A stretch of 64,000 nt of DNA from Streptomyces sp. SAI-127 (GCF_029894425.1 NZ_JARXYJ010000001.1:62001-126000); one strand, 5' to 3'; positions 14,733-23,544 are shown, counted from the first letter of the stretch. The notes: generated by a model not told the origin, from the sequence alone. Made by a program: numbers and translations.

Positions 14733-16118
14733 TCACTTCAGGTCGTCCATCGACTTGCCGACATCAGCGAGCCGCGCCGGTGCGCCGTATTGGCCCTTGT
14801 ACTTCACGACGGGCGCGTCACAGCGGTACGGGCCGTTGTCCGGCTTGAAGTCGGCGGGCTTCCAGCCTTCAGGCGTGGTCTCAACGATCGTGTAGCACTT
14901 GGACGGGACGTCCTGCTTGCTCACGTCGAACGGTGCCTGGATGCCGCCGGCGGTCCACTCGGTCTGCTTCAGCGCGTTGTCGTAGACGCACTTGCGGGTG
15001 AGCTCCGCGCAGTCACGGGCCGCGGTGGCGAAGAGCAGCCACGCGGAGAACGCCCGCAGCGCGGGGTAGGTGACGGGCTTGCCCGGCGCGTACTTCTCGA
15101 AGAGTGCCTTGACCTGCTGGATGGCCTCACTGTCGGAGCCCGTCTCCAGCGGGTGGGTGGCGAACAGCTCAGCGTAGTTGTGCTGGGTGCCGAGTGCCGA
15201 GCCCGCCAGGTCGATGAAGTTCTGGTTGTACGAGTTGCTGTTGGAGTCGATCCAGTCGGGGGCGTAGCCGATGCTGGTCAACGCCTGCTCCAGCTTGGCG
15301 AGCTGGTCGAACTGCCCCAGGAAGACCAGGCCCTTGACCTTCTTGTTCTTGATGGCCTGGGCGTACGGGGTCCAGTCGGCGACGCCGGCGGTCGGATAGA
15401 GGTCGGAGTAGGAGACCTTGCCGCCGAGCGTGGCGATGGACTCCTCGAACTGCGCTCCGATCACCTTGGTCACCGGGCTGTCGCCGGAGATGATGCCGAC
15501 GTCCTGGGCCGAGGAGGGGAACTTCTCCTTCAGGAGCCAGTTGTAGAACCCGCCGTACTGGAAGTACGCCGAGTACGGCCCGGCGGACATCACCTGCAGA
15601 TCGGAGCCGATGCTGGGGGCGAGGGACGACTGGGCGGGGAAGGCGGGGAGCAGACAGCCGAGGCGGTCCTTGACGGCCATACCGTCGAGCGCGGCGCTGC
15701 CGCCGACCAGGGCGAAGTCCTCCTTGCAGGCCTGCTGCATGCGCTGGCGGACTTCCATGAGCTTCGCGTCGCGGATGACGGGGACGAGCTTGCGGCCGTT
15801 GATGCCGCCCAGTTCGTTGCACCAGGAGGTGAACGCCTTGGCCGTGTCGGGCATTTCGGAGTTCTTGTTGAAGCCCATGTCGGTGAAGACGCCGACCTTG
15901 ATCTCCTTGTCGGTCACGCCCTGGGCGGTGCCGGCCTTGGCATCGCCCTTGCCGCACACGTCCTTCAGGGTGCCGAAGTCGGCGCCTTGGACCGGCGGTT
16001 CCTTCTGGGTGGCGTCGCGGGTCTCCTCGGGTTCACTGCCGGTCGAGCCCGAGCGGGTGGAACAGCCGGCGAGCAGCACCGCGATCACGGTGACCACGCC
16101 TATGAGCAGCCTTCTCAA
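14733..16118 (-). CDS. ABC transporter substrate-binding lipoprotein, LivK/HAAT type
   Basis: 461 aa. The start is TTG at 16118, chosen because GAGGAGG sits 5 bases upstream and because it gives a complete lipoprotein signal: MRRLL, a hydrophobic stretch, then lipobox LLAGC with the lipidated Cys near residue 19. After a low-complexity linker the periplasmic-binding fold begins at GVTDKEIKVGVFTDMG. The protein would be anchored outside the membrane and deliver substrate to the fused permease, whose gene begins 163 bp downstream. Four or more Cys in the mature part may form disulfides. Ligand unknown; amino acid versus catabolic substrate cannot be decided here. Confidence 0.93.
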   Translation of the reverse strand: MRRLLIGVVTVIAVLLAGCSTRSGSTGSEPEETRDATQKEPPVQGADFGTLKDVCGKGDAKAGTAQGVTDKEIKVGVFTDMGFNKNSEMPDTAKAFTSWCNELGGINGRKLVPVIRDAKLMEVRQRMQQACKEDFALVGGSAALDGMAVKDRLGCLLPAFPAQSSLAPSIGSDLQVMSAGPYSAYFQYGGFYNWLLKEKFPSSAQDVGIISGDSPVTKVIGAQFEESIATLGGKVSYSDLYPTAGVADWTPYAQAIKNKKVKGLVFLGQFDQLAKLEQALTSIGYAPDWIDSNSNSYNQNFIDLAGSALGTQHNYAELFATHPLETGSDSEAIQQVKALFEKYAPGKPVTYPALRAFSAWLLFATAARDCAELTRKCVYDNALKQTEWTAGGIQAPFDVSKQDVPSKCYTIVETTPEGWKPADFKPDNGPYRCDAPVVKYKGQYGAPARLADVGKSMDDLK

Positions 16119-16295
16119 GGGGTCCTCCTCGGGGAATCGGACGCCGGTGTCCGATGGAGCACGACCGGATAGTACGAGGGGTCAGCCGCGACGGAAACTA
16201 CATTCTCGAATTGGGCAAGGCAACTACTCGCACACGAGAACCTGACATAAGTTCCGACAGATGCACATCGGCCGCAAGGCTCCCCGAACGCCTGC

Positions 16296-16310
16296 AGTAT
16301 TACCGTTCTC
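16296..16310. promoter_or_regulatory. Catabolic-regulon operator, upstream copy
   Basis: AGTATTACCGTTCTC keeps the right arm TTCTC of the GAGAA-N5-TTCTC palindrome. Its centre (16303) is exactly 22 bp from the better copy at 16318. It lies between the divergent ABC transporter operon and the gene at 16336. Confidence 0.45.
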
Positions 16311-16317
16311 CTTCATT

Positions 16318-16332
16318 GAGAGTAACGTTCTC
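16318..16332. promoter_or_regulatory. Catabolic-regulon operator GAGAG-N5-TTCTC
   Basis: GAGAGTAACGTTCTC matches the window-wide palindrome with one arm base changed. It ends 3 bp before the ATG at 16336, so a bound repressor would block that gene's start region. It might also affect the divergent transporter operon starting at 16118. Confidence 0.6.
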
Positions 16333-16335
16333 GTC

Positions 16336-17385
16336 ATGAGCGAACCGAAGAGCACGGCCGCGTACCGCGTGGTGCAGTGGGCGACGGGGAACATCGGGAG
16401 CCGCACCCTGCGCGCGGCGATTGAGCACCCCCGCCTCGACGTCGTAGGGGTCCTGGTGCACAGCAAGGCCAAGTCCGGCCGGGACGCCGGAGAGTTGTGC
16501 GGTCTCGCACCGCTCGGCGTACGCGCCACCACCGATCTGGACGACGTACTGGCGCTGAAGCCGGACTGCGTGCTGTACACACCGCGGGAGCTGGCCTCGG
16601 ACGACGTGTGCGCGCTGCTCTCCGCGGGGATCAACATCGTCGCCACCCGCACCGACTTCCACTACCCGGAAGCAATGGACCCGCGCTTGCGGCGCGGTGT
16701 CGAGGCGGCCTGTGCCGAGGGCGGCGCCAGCATCCACAGCACCGGCAGCAGCCCCGGCTTCGTCACGGAGGCGCTGCCCTTCGTCCTCGCCTCGCTGCAA
16801 CGGCGCCTCGACGGGCTGCTCATCGAGGAGTTCGCCGACCTGTCGCGGCGCGCCTCCCCCGGACTGCTCTTCGACGTGATGGGGTTCGGCGGCCACGAGG
16901 GGACGTTCGACGAGCAGCGGCTCGCGTCACTGCGCGCGAGCTTCGGACCGTCCTTGCGACTGGTGGCCGACACCCTCGGACTTCCTGTCGAACAGGCTGC
17001 GGTGCACGGCGAGTTCGCGTACGCACGGGAACGCACCTCGATCGCCGCCGGGACCCTGGAGGCAGGCACGGTCGCGGCGCAGCGCATCACGGTCGCCTGG
17101 CTGAACGGCGAACGACCCGTCCTCCAATTCCGGGCCATCTGGTACTGCACCACCGACCTCGACCGGTCCTGGGACCTGCGGGACACGGGCTGGCGCCTGA
17201 CGGTCGACGGCGACGCCCCGCTCGACGTCACCATCCGCTTCCCCGTGGCAGCCGACGACGCGGCCGCCGTCTACCCGTCCTACACCGCCAACCGCGCGGT
17301 CAACGCGGTGCCATGGGTGTGCGAGGCTCCGGCGGGCATCCGGACCACGGCGGATCTGCCGCAGATCGTGCCGCTTCTGAACTGA
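16336..17385 (+). CDS. Dihydrodipicolinate-reductase-like NAD(P)-dependent oxidoreductase
   Basis: 349 aa. ATG at 16336 is preferred over 16261 because the longer N-terminus spans the operator and is not conserved-looking. The Rossmann motif VVQWATGNIGSRTLRA is at about 12-27, then LKPDCVLYTP and a C-terminal catalytic-fold domain (GSSPGFVTEALPF). Proteins of this group (often called dihydrodipicolinate reductase or 2,4-diaminopentanoate-dehydrogenase-like) are frequent in actinobacterial lipid and steroid gene clusters. They are not thought to make lysine there. The substrate is unknown. The gene stands alone, convergent with the LLM gene at 17408. Confidence 0.85.
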   Translation: MSEPKSTAAYRVVQWATGNIGSRTLRAAIEHPRLDVVGVLVHSKAKSGRDAGELCGLAPLGVRATTDLDDVLALKPDCVLYTPRELASDDVCALLSAGINIVATRTDFHYPEAMDPRLRRGVEAACAEGGASIHSTGSSPGFVTEALPFVLASLQRRLDGLLIEEFADLSRRASPGLLFDVMGFGGHEGTFDEQRLASLRASFGPSLRLVADTLGLPVEQAAVHGEFAYARERTSIAAGTLEAGTVAAQRITVAWLNGERPVLQFRAIWYCTTDLDRSWDLRDTGWRLTVDGDAPLDVTIRFPVAADDAAAVYPSYTANRAVNAVPWVCEAPAGIRTTADLPQIVPLLN

Positions 17386-17407
17386 GCCGCACCGACCGAG
17401 GCCCCGG

Positions 17408-18337
17408 TCAGCCGCCTGCCGCGAGATTCGCGAGCAGGCCTCTGGTGCGGCGGGCCGAGGCCCGGCGGCTGTCGCGGTCAGGGCCCACAGGCACGATGTG
17501 TGCCCACAGGTCGGTCGCGCCCGCGTCGGCCAGGGCGGCCAACTGCCCTCGTACGCAATCCTCGTCGCCGATCACGGCCGCCTCGGCCGGTGCCGCCTTG
17601 CCACCGATCTCCAGGATCCGGCGGTAATTCGGCAGGCCGTCGTACGCCACCGCCGTGGCCGCCGCTGCGATACGCGCCTCGTCGGGGTCATCGTGCACGG
17701 CCACCGGGAGCCCGGCGACGATGCGCGGGGACGGGCGGCCCGCGGCCGTCGCCGCTTTGTGCAGGCGTGGCGCGATATGGGTGTCGATGGCCTCGGCCGT
17801 CGCCATCCACAGCACCACTCCGTCCGCGCACTCTCCCGCCACCCGCAGCAGCCGCGGGCCGAGCGCCGCGAGCAGGACCGGCACGCCCCCGGCGGGCAGC
17901 GAGGGCGGTGCCGAGGTGTGCGCGGACCAGTGCTCTCCGGTGACGTCGGCCTGCTCGCCGCGCAGCAGCGTGGTGAGGATGCGCAGATACTCCTCGGTGG
18001 CCGCGCCCACGCCGTCGTACGACAACCCCAGCGCGCCCTCCACGTACGGTCGGTGCGACGGTCCGATGCCGAGCGTGAAGCCCGGCCTGCCCATGGCATA
18101 CGGGACGGAAGCCGCGCGGCCCGCCTGCAGGACGGGGTGGCAGGGATAGGTCTGGACGACCGCCGTGCCGAGCTCGATGGCGGTGGTGGCGCGCCCGGCG
18201 ACCGCCATGGCGGCCAGCGGGTCGCCCGCCACGGCACTGGCGTACCAGAGTGCGTGGAAGCCGTCGCGTTCCGCTTCCTCGGCCTGGCGCACGATGCCGT
18301 CGACGGTGGCGGCGCCTCCGGTCAGACCGATCCGCAT
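17408..18337 (-). CDS. LLM-class F420-dependent oxidoreductase
   Basis: 309 aa, a TIM-barrel luciferase-like monooxygenase family member: MRIGLTGGAATVDGIVRQAE, FHALWYASAVAGDPLAAMAV, and IELGTAVVQTYPCHPVLQAG. The length and opening fit the F420-dependent subgroup rather than FMN monooxygenases. It is the last gene of a seven-gene run reading leftward from 23460. It would transfer hydride between F420 and an unknown intermediate. The exact reaction is not inferable. Confidence 0.88.
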   Translation of the reverse strand: MRIGLTGGAATVDGIVRQAEEAERDGFHALWYASAVAGDPLAAMAVAGRATTAIELGTAVVQTYPCHPVLQAGRAASVPYAMGRPGFTLGIGPSHRPYVEGALGLSYDGVGAATEEYLRILTTLLRGEQADVTGEHWSAHTSAPPSLPAGGVPVLLAALGPRLLRVAGECADGVVLWMATAEAIDTHIAPRLHKAATAAGRPSPRIVAGLPVAVHDDPDEARIAAAATAVAYDGLPNYRRILEIGGKAAPAEAAVIGDEDCVRGQLAALADAGATDLWAHIVPVGPDRDSRRASARRTRGLLANLAAGG

Positions 18338-18350
18338 GACCGCTCCCCCT

Positions 18351-18980
18351 TCACCACCGTGTCACCGGTGTCTGTCCCGGGTCGTCTTCGGCGGTCAGCG
18401 GTCTGCGGTAGGACAGGTCGTCGCGGTCGCGGGTGCCTTTGACGAAGCCCTGCTCCTTGAAGAAGGGCGTACGCAGGACGGACGCGTCGGCGGACAGCGC
18501 GAGGTCGACCGTGCAGCGGCGTACGGCGATGCGCCAGGTGCCGTCGCGGCGCTCCAGGCGGTCGAGATAGCGGCCGCTCATCAGCATTGCCGTCCTGCCG
18601 TCGTGCGAAAGGAGCCCGACGAGCACGTAGCTCTCGCAGTGCGCGATGTCACCGCCCTCGTCGATCTCGCAGAGGTGCGTGGTGATGTTGTGGGTGTGCA
18701 GCTCGGCCGCCTCGGCGTGGACCATGTTGGCCCACTGTGCGTACGCGGGACCGCAGTTGACCGTGGCGCCGTGCTCGTCGACGCCGTCCTGGTGGTACGC
18801 GGCCGTGAGCAGATCGGCGTCGAAACGGTCGTGTCCGCGGGCGTGCCGGGCTACGCAGTCCAGGATCTCCTGCCGGTCGTTCAGGTTTCGGACCTGGCCC
18901 TCGAGCCGCGCCAGGCGCTCCTCGTCGCCGTTCATGCCGTCGCCGTTCATGCCGTCGCCGCTCATGCCGTCGCCGCTCAT
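18351..18980 (-). CDS. NTF2-like / SnoaL-type protein with repeated start region
   Basis: 209 aa if started at 18980, where ATG overlaps the dioxygenase stop as ATGA. The fold begins at LNDRQEILDCVARHARGHDR and contains ELHTHNITTHLCEIDEGG and GRYLDRLERRDGTWRIAVRR. This is the SnoaL_4 pattern of small cone-shaped enzymes such as hydratases, isomerases or epoxide hydrolases. The first 20 residues are four copies of a five-residue unit (MSGDG, MSGDG, MNGDG, MNGD) from a 15-bp tandem repeat, each with its own ATG, so any of four starts could be used. Function in the pathway is unknown. Confidence 0.85.
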   Translation of the reverse strand: MSGDGMSGDGMNGDGMNGDEERLARLEGQVRNLNDRQEILDCVARHARGHDRFDADLLTAAYHQDGVDEHGATVNCGPAYAQWANMVHAEAAELHTHNITTHLCEIDEGGDIAHCESYVLVGLLSHDGRTAMLMSGRYLDRLERRDGTWRIAVRRCTVDLALSADASVLRTPFFKEQGFVKGTRDRDDLSYRRPLTAEDDPGQTPVTRW

Positions 18981-19813
18981 GCCGTCACCGGCTCCTCGCC
19001 CGCGAAAGTGATGCGCCGCAGCAGCCGGAGCGAGGTCGGCTCGTAGGGCAGGGCGCGGTGCAGCATGCCGGTGTTGTCCCAGAGCACGAGGTCGCCGGGG
19101 CGCCAGCTGTGGCGCAGGGTGAAGCGCTCCTGCGTCGCGAAGTCCAGCAGGCGGTCGAGGAGTTCACGGCCGTCCTTCTCCGCCATACCGACGATCCGGT
19201 CGGCCGTGGCGCCGATCAGGAGCGACGTGCGTCCGTCGCGGTGCCTCCACACCAGGGGGTGCTCGCGGCTGGGGATCCGGTCCCAGGCGGCCCGCTCCTT
19301 CGGCGCGGGATCGGGATTCACCAGGAGCTGAGCGGCGGTGAAGCTGTGCACCACCCGCAGGTCCGCCAGCTGCTTGCGCTGGTCCTCGGGCAGGGCCCGC
19401 CAGGCGGCGTAGGTGTTGGCGAACTCGGTGTCGCCGCCCTCGTCGGCGACCTGCCGGGCGAGCAGGACGGTGGCCTTCTGCGGGGTCTCGTCGCGGGTGC
19501 CGTCGATGTGCCAGAAGAAGGTGCCGCGGCGCACCTCGGCCAGTTGGCTCTTCGCCGGATCGAGGGTGATCGTGTCGATCTCCGGATGCGCCGGGTCGCC
19601 GCCCATCGGCGGGACGACGGCATCGCCCAGCTGCCGCCCCAGCGAGGAGAAATCGGCGTCGCTCAGATCGGCTCCGCGGCAGACGACCACGCCGCGGTCA
19701 TCCAGCGCGGTACGCAGTGCGGCCACCGCGTCGGGTTCGAGGAGACGGGTGCCGGACAGGCCGGTGGTCTGCGCACCGATCTCGGGGGCGATGGGAGTGA
19801 AGGCGACGGTCAC
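18977..19813 (-). CDS. TauD/TfdA-family Fe(II)/2-oxoglutarate dioxygenase
   Basis: 278 aa. GTG at 19813 has GGAGG a few bases upstream and overlaps the previous stop as GTGA; a much longer open frame to 20143 is a shadow. The iron-binding HxD is in FFWHIDGTRDETP (about residue 104). The distal His and 2-oxoglutarate-binding Arg region are in VLWDNTGMLHRALPY near the C-terminus. The family hydroxylates unactivated carbons or cleaves ethers and sulfonates. Here it sits among CoA-thioester enzymes, so a hydroxylation or ring-modifying step is likely. Confidence 0.92.
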   Translation of the reverse strand: MTVAFTPIAPEIGAQTTGLSGTRLLEPDAVAALRTALDDRGVVVCRGADLSDADFSSLGRQLGDAVVPPMGGDPAHPEIDTITLDPAKSQLAEVRRGTFFWHIDGTRDETPQKATVLLARQVADEGGDTEFANTYAAWRALPEDQRKQLADLRVVHSFTAAQLLVNPDPAPKERAAWDRIPSREHPLVWRHRDGRTSLLIGATADRIVGMAEKDGRELLDRLLDFATQERFTLRHSWRPGDLVLWDNTGMLHRALPYEPTSLRLLRRITFAGEEPVTA

Positions 19814-20418
19814 GGTTCCTCCGGGCGGCGGGGCGCGTGCGGGATGGCTGTGGCGGGCAGGTCGTCGTCCAGGTCCAGGGCGAAGGACCGCATGAGGTAG
19901 GCGATGGTCTCGTATGCGCCGACGGTGAAGATGAGGTCGATCAACTGCTGTGTGCCGAGGGTCGAGCCGAGTTCGCCCCAGGTCTTCTCGCCGATGGCGC
20001 CGTCCCCGACGAGTTCGCCGGCGGCGCGCAGCAGGGCGGCGTCCTGCGGATCCCATCCGGGTTCGTCGGGACCCAGGCCGATGCGGTGCACCTCGTCCGC
20101 GGTCAGGCCCACGTCGCCGGCTTGGACGACGTGCTGGGACCACTCGTAGGCGCAGTCACGCAGTGCCGATACGCGCAGGACCAGGAGCTCGCGCTGGCGC
20201 GGGGTGAGCGTGGTGGCGCGCATGATGTGGCCGTTGAACGTGAGGAAGGCGTGGGCGAGTTCCGGGTGGTGCGCGTAGGTGCCGAGCACGTTCAGGGCCT
20301 TGGGGCGTCCTTCGGACACGGGCGCGGGGTGGCGTGGGTTCGGCGGGGTCAGGGAGGCGAGGGCGGCGCGCATCCCGGGGGGCCAGGAACGGACGGGCAG
20401 GGGTTCGATGCGGGGCAC
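19810..20418 (-). CDS. Carboxymuconolactone decarboxylase family (AhpD-like) protein
   Basis: 202 aa. The core motif is in LRVSALRDCAYEWSQHVVQA, near residues 80-99, with the Cys and His expected of the family, followed by GLTADEVHRI. The protein is longer than the minimal 100-130 aa domain and has a second helical half (GTQQLIDLIFTVGAYETIAY). Members act as decarboxylases or as alkylhydroperoxidase-like thiol enzymes. Context among beta-oxidation genes does not decide which. It sits 41 bp after the hydratase gene and overlaps the dioxygenase gene. Confidence 0.88.
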   Translation of the reverse strand: MPRIEPLPVRSWPPGMRAALASLTPPNPRHPAPVSEGRPKALNVLGTYAHHPELAHAFLTFNGHIMRATTLTPRQRELLVLRVSALRDCAYEWSQHVVQAGDVGLTADEVHRIGLGPDEPGWDPQDAALLRAAGELVGDGAIGEKTWGELGSTLGTQQLIDLIFTVGAYETIAYLMRSFALDLDDDLPATAIPHAPRRPEEP

Positions 20419-20459
20419 GGGCGGGGCTCCTTCGCGGGCGTACGGGACCGGTCCGGTTC

Positions 20460-21242
20460 TCAGCGCAGCTTCTGCTTCATCTCGTCGAGCCGAGCGAGAA
20501 TTGGGTATCCGGTGACGCTCAGCGCGTTTCCGTGCCCGGTCTGGTGGATGTCGAAGACGGACTGGACGGCGGCGTGGAAGCCCTGCACGTCAAGCGTCTG
20601 GTTCACCGCCCGCTTGGCCTGGCGCAGTCCGAACGACGGCATCGCGGCGATCCGCTCGGCCAGCTGCCTCGTCCCCGTGTCCAGTTGACCGCGCGGCACG
20701 ACCTTGTTCACCATCCCGATCCGCTCCGCCTCCTCCGCGGTCAGCGGACGTCCGGTGAACAGGATCTCCTTGGCCTTGCGCGGACCCAGCTCCCACGTGT
20801 GGCCGTGGTACTCGACACCGCCGATGCCCATCGTGACCACCGGGTCCGAGAACAGCGCGTCCTCGGCCGCCACGATCAGGTCGCAGGGCCAGCAGAGCAT
20901 CAGGCCGGCCGCGATGCAGCGGCCCTGCACCGCGGCGATGGAGGGCTTGGGCACATTGCGCCAGCGCAGCGTGTAGTCGAGGTAGCGGCGGCTCTCGGCG
21001 CTGTAGATCCACTCCAGGGTGATCTCGTCGGGAGAAGGCCAGCGGTCATTGAGGTCGTGCCCGGCGGAGAAGTGCTTGCCCTCGGCGCGTACGACGATCA
21101 CCGCCACCTCGTCGTCCTCGGCGGCCCGGGTCCAGGCGGCGTCGAGTTCGTCGAGCAGTTCGGCGTTCTGTGCGTTGGCCACCTCGGGGCGGTTGAGCGT
21201 GAGGGTCGCGATGCGGTCCTTCACCTCGTACAGGATGTTCAC
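20460..21242 (-). CDS. Enoyl-CoA hydratase/isomerase family protein, atypical active site
   Basis: 260 aa, GTG at 21242, 11 bp after the acyl-CoA dehydrogenase stop. The crotonase fold is clear: LTLNRPEVANAQN, the oxyanion-hole segments GKHFSAGHDL and GRCIAAGLMLCW, and FTGRPLTAEEAERIGMVNKV. The two Glu of true hydratases are not at their usual places; GLMLCW replaces GGGCEL and FSDPVV replaces FGxPE. It may therefore be an isomerase, hydrolase or lyase of the superfamily. It works next to a pair of acyl-CoA dehydrogenases. Confidence 0.9.
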   Translation of the reverse strand: MNILYEVKDRIATLTLNRPEVANAQNAELLDELDAAWTRAAEDDEVAVIVVRAEGKHFSAGHDLNDRWPSPDEITLEWIYSAESRRYLDYTLRWRNVPKPSIAAVQGRCIAAGLMLCWPCDLIVAAEDALFSDPVVTMGIGGVEYHGHTWELGPRKAKEILFTGRPLTAEEAERIGMVNKVVPRGQLDTGTRQLAERIAAMPSFGLRQAKRAVNQTLDVQGFHAAVQSVFDIHQTGHGNALSVTGYPILARLDEMKQKLR

Positions 21243-21253
21243 GTATCGGCTCC

Positions 21254-22435
21254 TCAGCCTCGGGGCAGGCCGAGCACCCGCTCGGCGACGATGGTGCGCT
21301 GGATCTCGGAGGTGCCGCCGGCGATGGTGCCGGCGAAGGTGCGGGCGTAGCGCTGGAACCAGCTGCCGGCGAAGTCCTCCCAGTGCATGTACGCGTACGG
21401 GGCGGTGGTGGCGGGGTGCGTGAGCCCGTCAGGCCCTGCCGCTTCGAGGGCGCGTTCGGCGGCCTGCTGCACCGCCTCCGAGCCGAGCAGCTTCAGTACG
21501 GACAGGGCCGGTACGTCCTGTTCGCCGCGGGCGGCGCGCGCCAGGGCCCGCAGTCCGAGCAGCCGCAGCGCCTGGGCGTCCATCGCGAGGGTGGCGTACC
21601 AGTCCTTGTCCAGGTCGGTGAGCGGGCGGAAGTCCCGCAGGAGTTCGTCCATGCGGTCGCTGAAGCTGAGCCACAGCAGGGTGCGTTCATGCCCGAGAGA
21701 GCCGCCCGCGACGCGCCAGCCCTCGTTCAGCGGGCCGACCAGGTTCTGCGCCGGGACACGGACGTCGTCGAAGTAGACCTCGTTGAAGTCGAGGTCGTCG
21801 GGGGCGGTGAGGGAGCCGAAGGGTCGGCGGGTCACACCGGGGGTGTCGGTGGGGATGACAAGGCAGCTGATGCCCTTGTGCTTGGGTGCGTCGGGGTCGG
21901 TGCGGACGAAGGTGAGGAGCACGTCGGCGTCATGGGCGCCGGACGTCCACACTTTCTGGCCGTTCACGACGAACTGGCCGTCTTCGTCCGCGAGTTCGGC
22001 GCGAGTGCTCAGGGAGGCGAGATCGCTGCCGGCGCCCGGTTCGCTCATGCCGAGGGCCGCGGTCATCTCCGCACGCAGGATCGGCACGGCCCAGCGCCGC
22101 TTCTGCTCGTCGGTGCCGAAGGTGAGCAGGGAGGCGGCGATGATGCCGAGGCCCTGGGGGTTGAAGGAGTGGTAGATGCGGCGCCGGGAGAGCTCCTCCA
22201 GGTGGACGTAACTCTGCATCAGTGTCGCGTTCCGGCCGCCGAACTCCGGCGGATTCCCGGGCAGCAGCCAGCCCTCGTCGAAGAGAAGCCGCTGCCAGCG
22301 CCGGGCCCATGCGGGGACGTCCGCGGTGGAGTGCGAGCGCTCAGCCGTTTCGGCCTCGGCGGGCAGATGCGTGTCGAGGAAGGCCGTGAACTCGTCCCGG
22401 AACGCCTCGACTTCGGCGTCGAAGGTCAGCTGCAT
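21254..22435 (-). CDS. Acyl-CoA dehydrogenase, larger member of a pair
   Basis: 393 aa, ATG at 22435, overlapping the partner gene by 10 bp. FAD/substrate motifs are ALGMSEPGAGSDLASL (about 130-145) and VNGQKVWTSGAHDAD, and the C-terminal end is AGGTSEIQRTIVAERVLGLP. It runs leftward in one operon with a second, shorter acyl-CoA dehydrogenase. Overlapping pairs like this in actinobacteria commonly form alpha2beta2 heterotetramers acting on bulky ring-bearing acyl-CoAs, such as the FadE pairs of steroid side-chain degradation. That quaternary structure is inferred. Confidence 0.94.
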   Translation of the reverse strand: MQLTFDAEVEAFRDEFTAFLDTHLPAEAETAERSHSTADVPAWARRWQRLLFDEGWLLPGNPPEFGGRNATLMQSYVHLEELSRRRIYHSFNPQGLGIIAASLLTFGTDEQKRRWAVPILRAEMTAALGMSEPGAGSDLASLSTRAELADEDGQFVVNGQKVWTSGAHDADVLLTFVRTDPDAPKHKGISCLVIPTDTPGVTRRPFGSLTAPDDLDFNEVYFDDVRVPAQNLVGPLNEGWRVAGGSLGHERTLLWLSFSDRMDELLRDFRPLTDLDKDWYATLAMDAQALRLLGLRALARAARGEQDVPALSVLKLLGSEAVQQAAERALEAAGPDGLTHPATTAPYAYMHWEDFAGSWFQRYARTFAGTIAGGTSEIQRTIVAERVLGLPRG

Positions 22436-23460
22436 GATGCGCCTACGCCTCCCGCGTCGCGATGATTCGAGGTGATGAGTTCGGCGATGCGGGCCCGGTG
22501 CGCCGCCGCGCCGCCCCGCATCAGCTCCCCCGCCTTGGCCCGCTTGAGCGCGAACTGCAGGTCGTTCTCCCAGGTGAAGCCCATCGCGCCGAACAGCTGG
22601 ATGCCGTGCCGGAAGACGAGCGCCTGGCACTCCCCGGCCGCCGCCTTCGCCATGGCCGCCGCGAGCGGCCGGTCCGGGGCGTCGGCCGCGATGGTCAGTG
22701 CGGCGTGGTAGGCAAGTGCATGGGCTCTCTCGATCGCCACATACATGTCGGCGGCTTTGTGCTGTACGGCTTGGAAGGATCCGATGGGTGCACCGAACTG
22801 GCGCCGTGTACGGGCGTGTTCGAGCACCAGGTCGAGTACGCGGCGGCACGCGCCGACCATGGTGACGGCCATGGCGGTGAGGGCTACATCGTTGGCGTGC
22901 GGTGGAGGTGCGGCGCTCACGCGGGCGTCGTCGGTGACCCGCACCTGCGAGAACGTTACTTCCGCGAGGTGCAGGACCGGATCCAGCGCCGGTGTCCGTA
23001 CGGCCCGCACCTCCTGGGCGGGCACGAGGAAGACTCCCTCATCGGTGACCACGGCGAACCAGTCCGCCCGGTCGCCGTCCAGGACGTGGCGGGCGTGGCC
23101 GTCGAGGAACCAGACCCGGCCCTCACGCCGGGCCCGCACGCCCTCGACGACCGCGGCGCCCGGCTCCCGGGGGGCGATCAGGCCTTCCGGCACGAGGGGG
23201 GCGAACTGGGTGAGCGTGGCGAGATAGGGCGTCGGATCGGTCGCACGGCCCAACTCCTCCAGCACGATGGCGAGTTCCACCATCTGAGCCGGGTCGGCGA
23301 GTTCGGTCCAGCCGAGGTCCGCGTAGGTGCGCCACAGCGGCTCCGGGTCAGCGTCCGCATCGACCACCGCACGTACCAGCGCAGGCGGGCACTCCTTGGC
23401 GAGGACCTCCCGGACGGACTTCTGCCACAGCCGCTGGTCGTCGTCGAACTCGAAGAGCAT
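22426..23460 (-). CDS. Acyl-CoA dehydrogenase, smaller member of a pair
   Basis: 344 aa, ATG at 23460, first gene of the leftward operon. The N-terminal helical domain is present but the middle is short and lacks the usual SEPGAGSD FAD motif. The C-terminal domain is well kept (ARTRRQFGAPIGSFQAVQHK and FGAMGFTWENDLQFALKR). This is the signature of the small subunit in heteromeric acyl-CoA dehydrogenases, where the FAD site is shared with the partner. The neighbouring 393-aa subunit gene overlaps it. Operator-like repeats lie 63-99 bp upstream. Confidence 0.93.
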   Translation of the reverse strand: MLFEFDDDQRLWQKSVREVLAKECPPALVRAVVDADADPEPLWRTYADLGWTELADPAQMVELAIVLEELGRATDPTPYLATLTQFAPLVPEGLIAPREPGAAVVEGVRARREGRVWFLDGHARHVLDGDRADWFAVVTDEGVFLVPAQEVRAVRTPALDPVLHLAEVTFSQVRVTDDARVSAAPPPHANDVALTAMAVTMVGACRRVLDLVLEHARTRRQFGAPIGSFQAVQHKAADMYVAIERAHALAYHAALTIAADAPDRPLAAAMAKAAAGECQALVFRHGIQLFGAMGFTWENDLQFALKRAKAGELMRGGAAAHRARIAELITSNHRDAGGVGASCS

Positions 23461-23522
23461 CGTCGCCTCCTGGTCCGGATGTGCGTGAACGACCGAACCC
23501 GACGGGCCGCTCCGACGGGGGC

Positions 23523-23537
23523 GATAATAACGTTCTC
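23523..23537. promoter_or_regulatory. Catabolic-regulon operator GATAA-N5-TTCTC
   Basis: GATAATAACGTTCTC, one arm base off the GAGAA-N5-TTCTC palindrome, lies in the 128-bp gap between the divergent acyl-CoA dehydrogenase operon and the TetR gene at 23589. A weaker copy is 22 bp to the right. Confidence 0.6.
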
Positions 23538-23544
23538 TCGATCG

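Noticed and set aside
12758..14848. A 696-aa open frame on the plus strand opposite the permease
   Set aside because: It is the antisense shadow expected in GC-rich DNA; the minus-strand permease has clear LivH and LivM motifs, and the plus product is low complexity with no domain.
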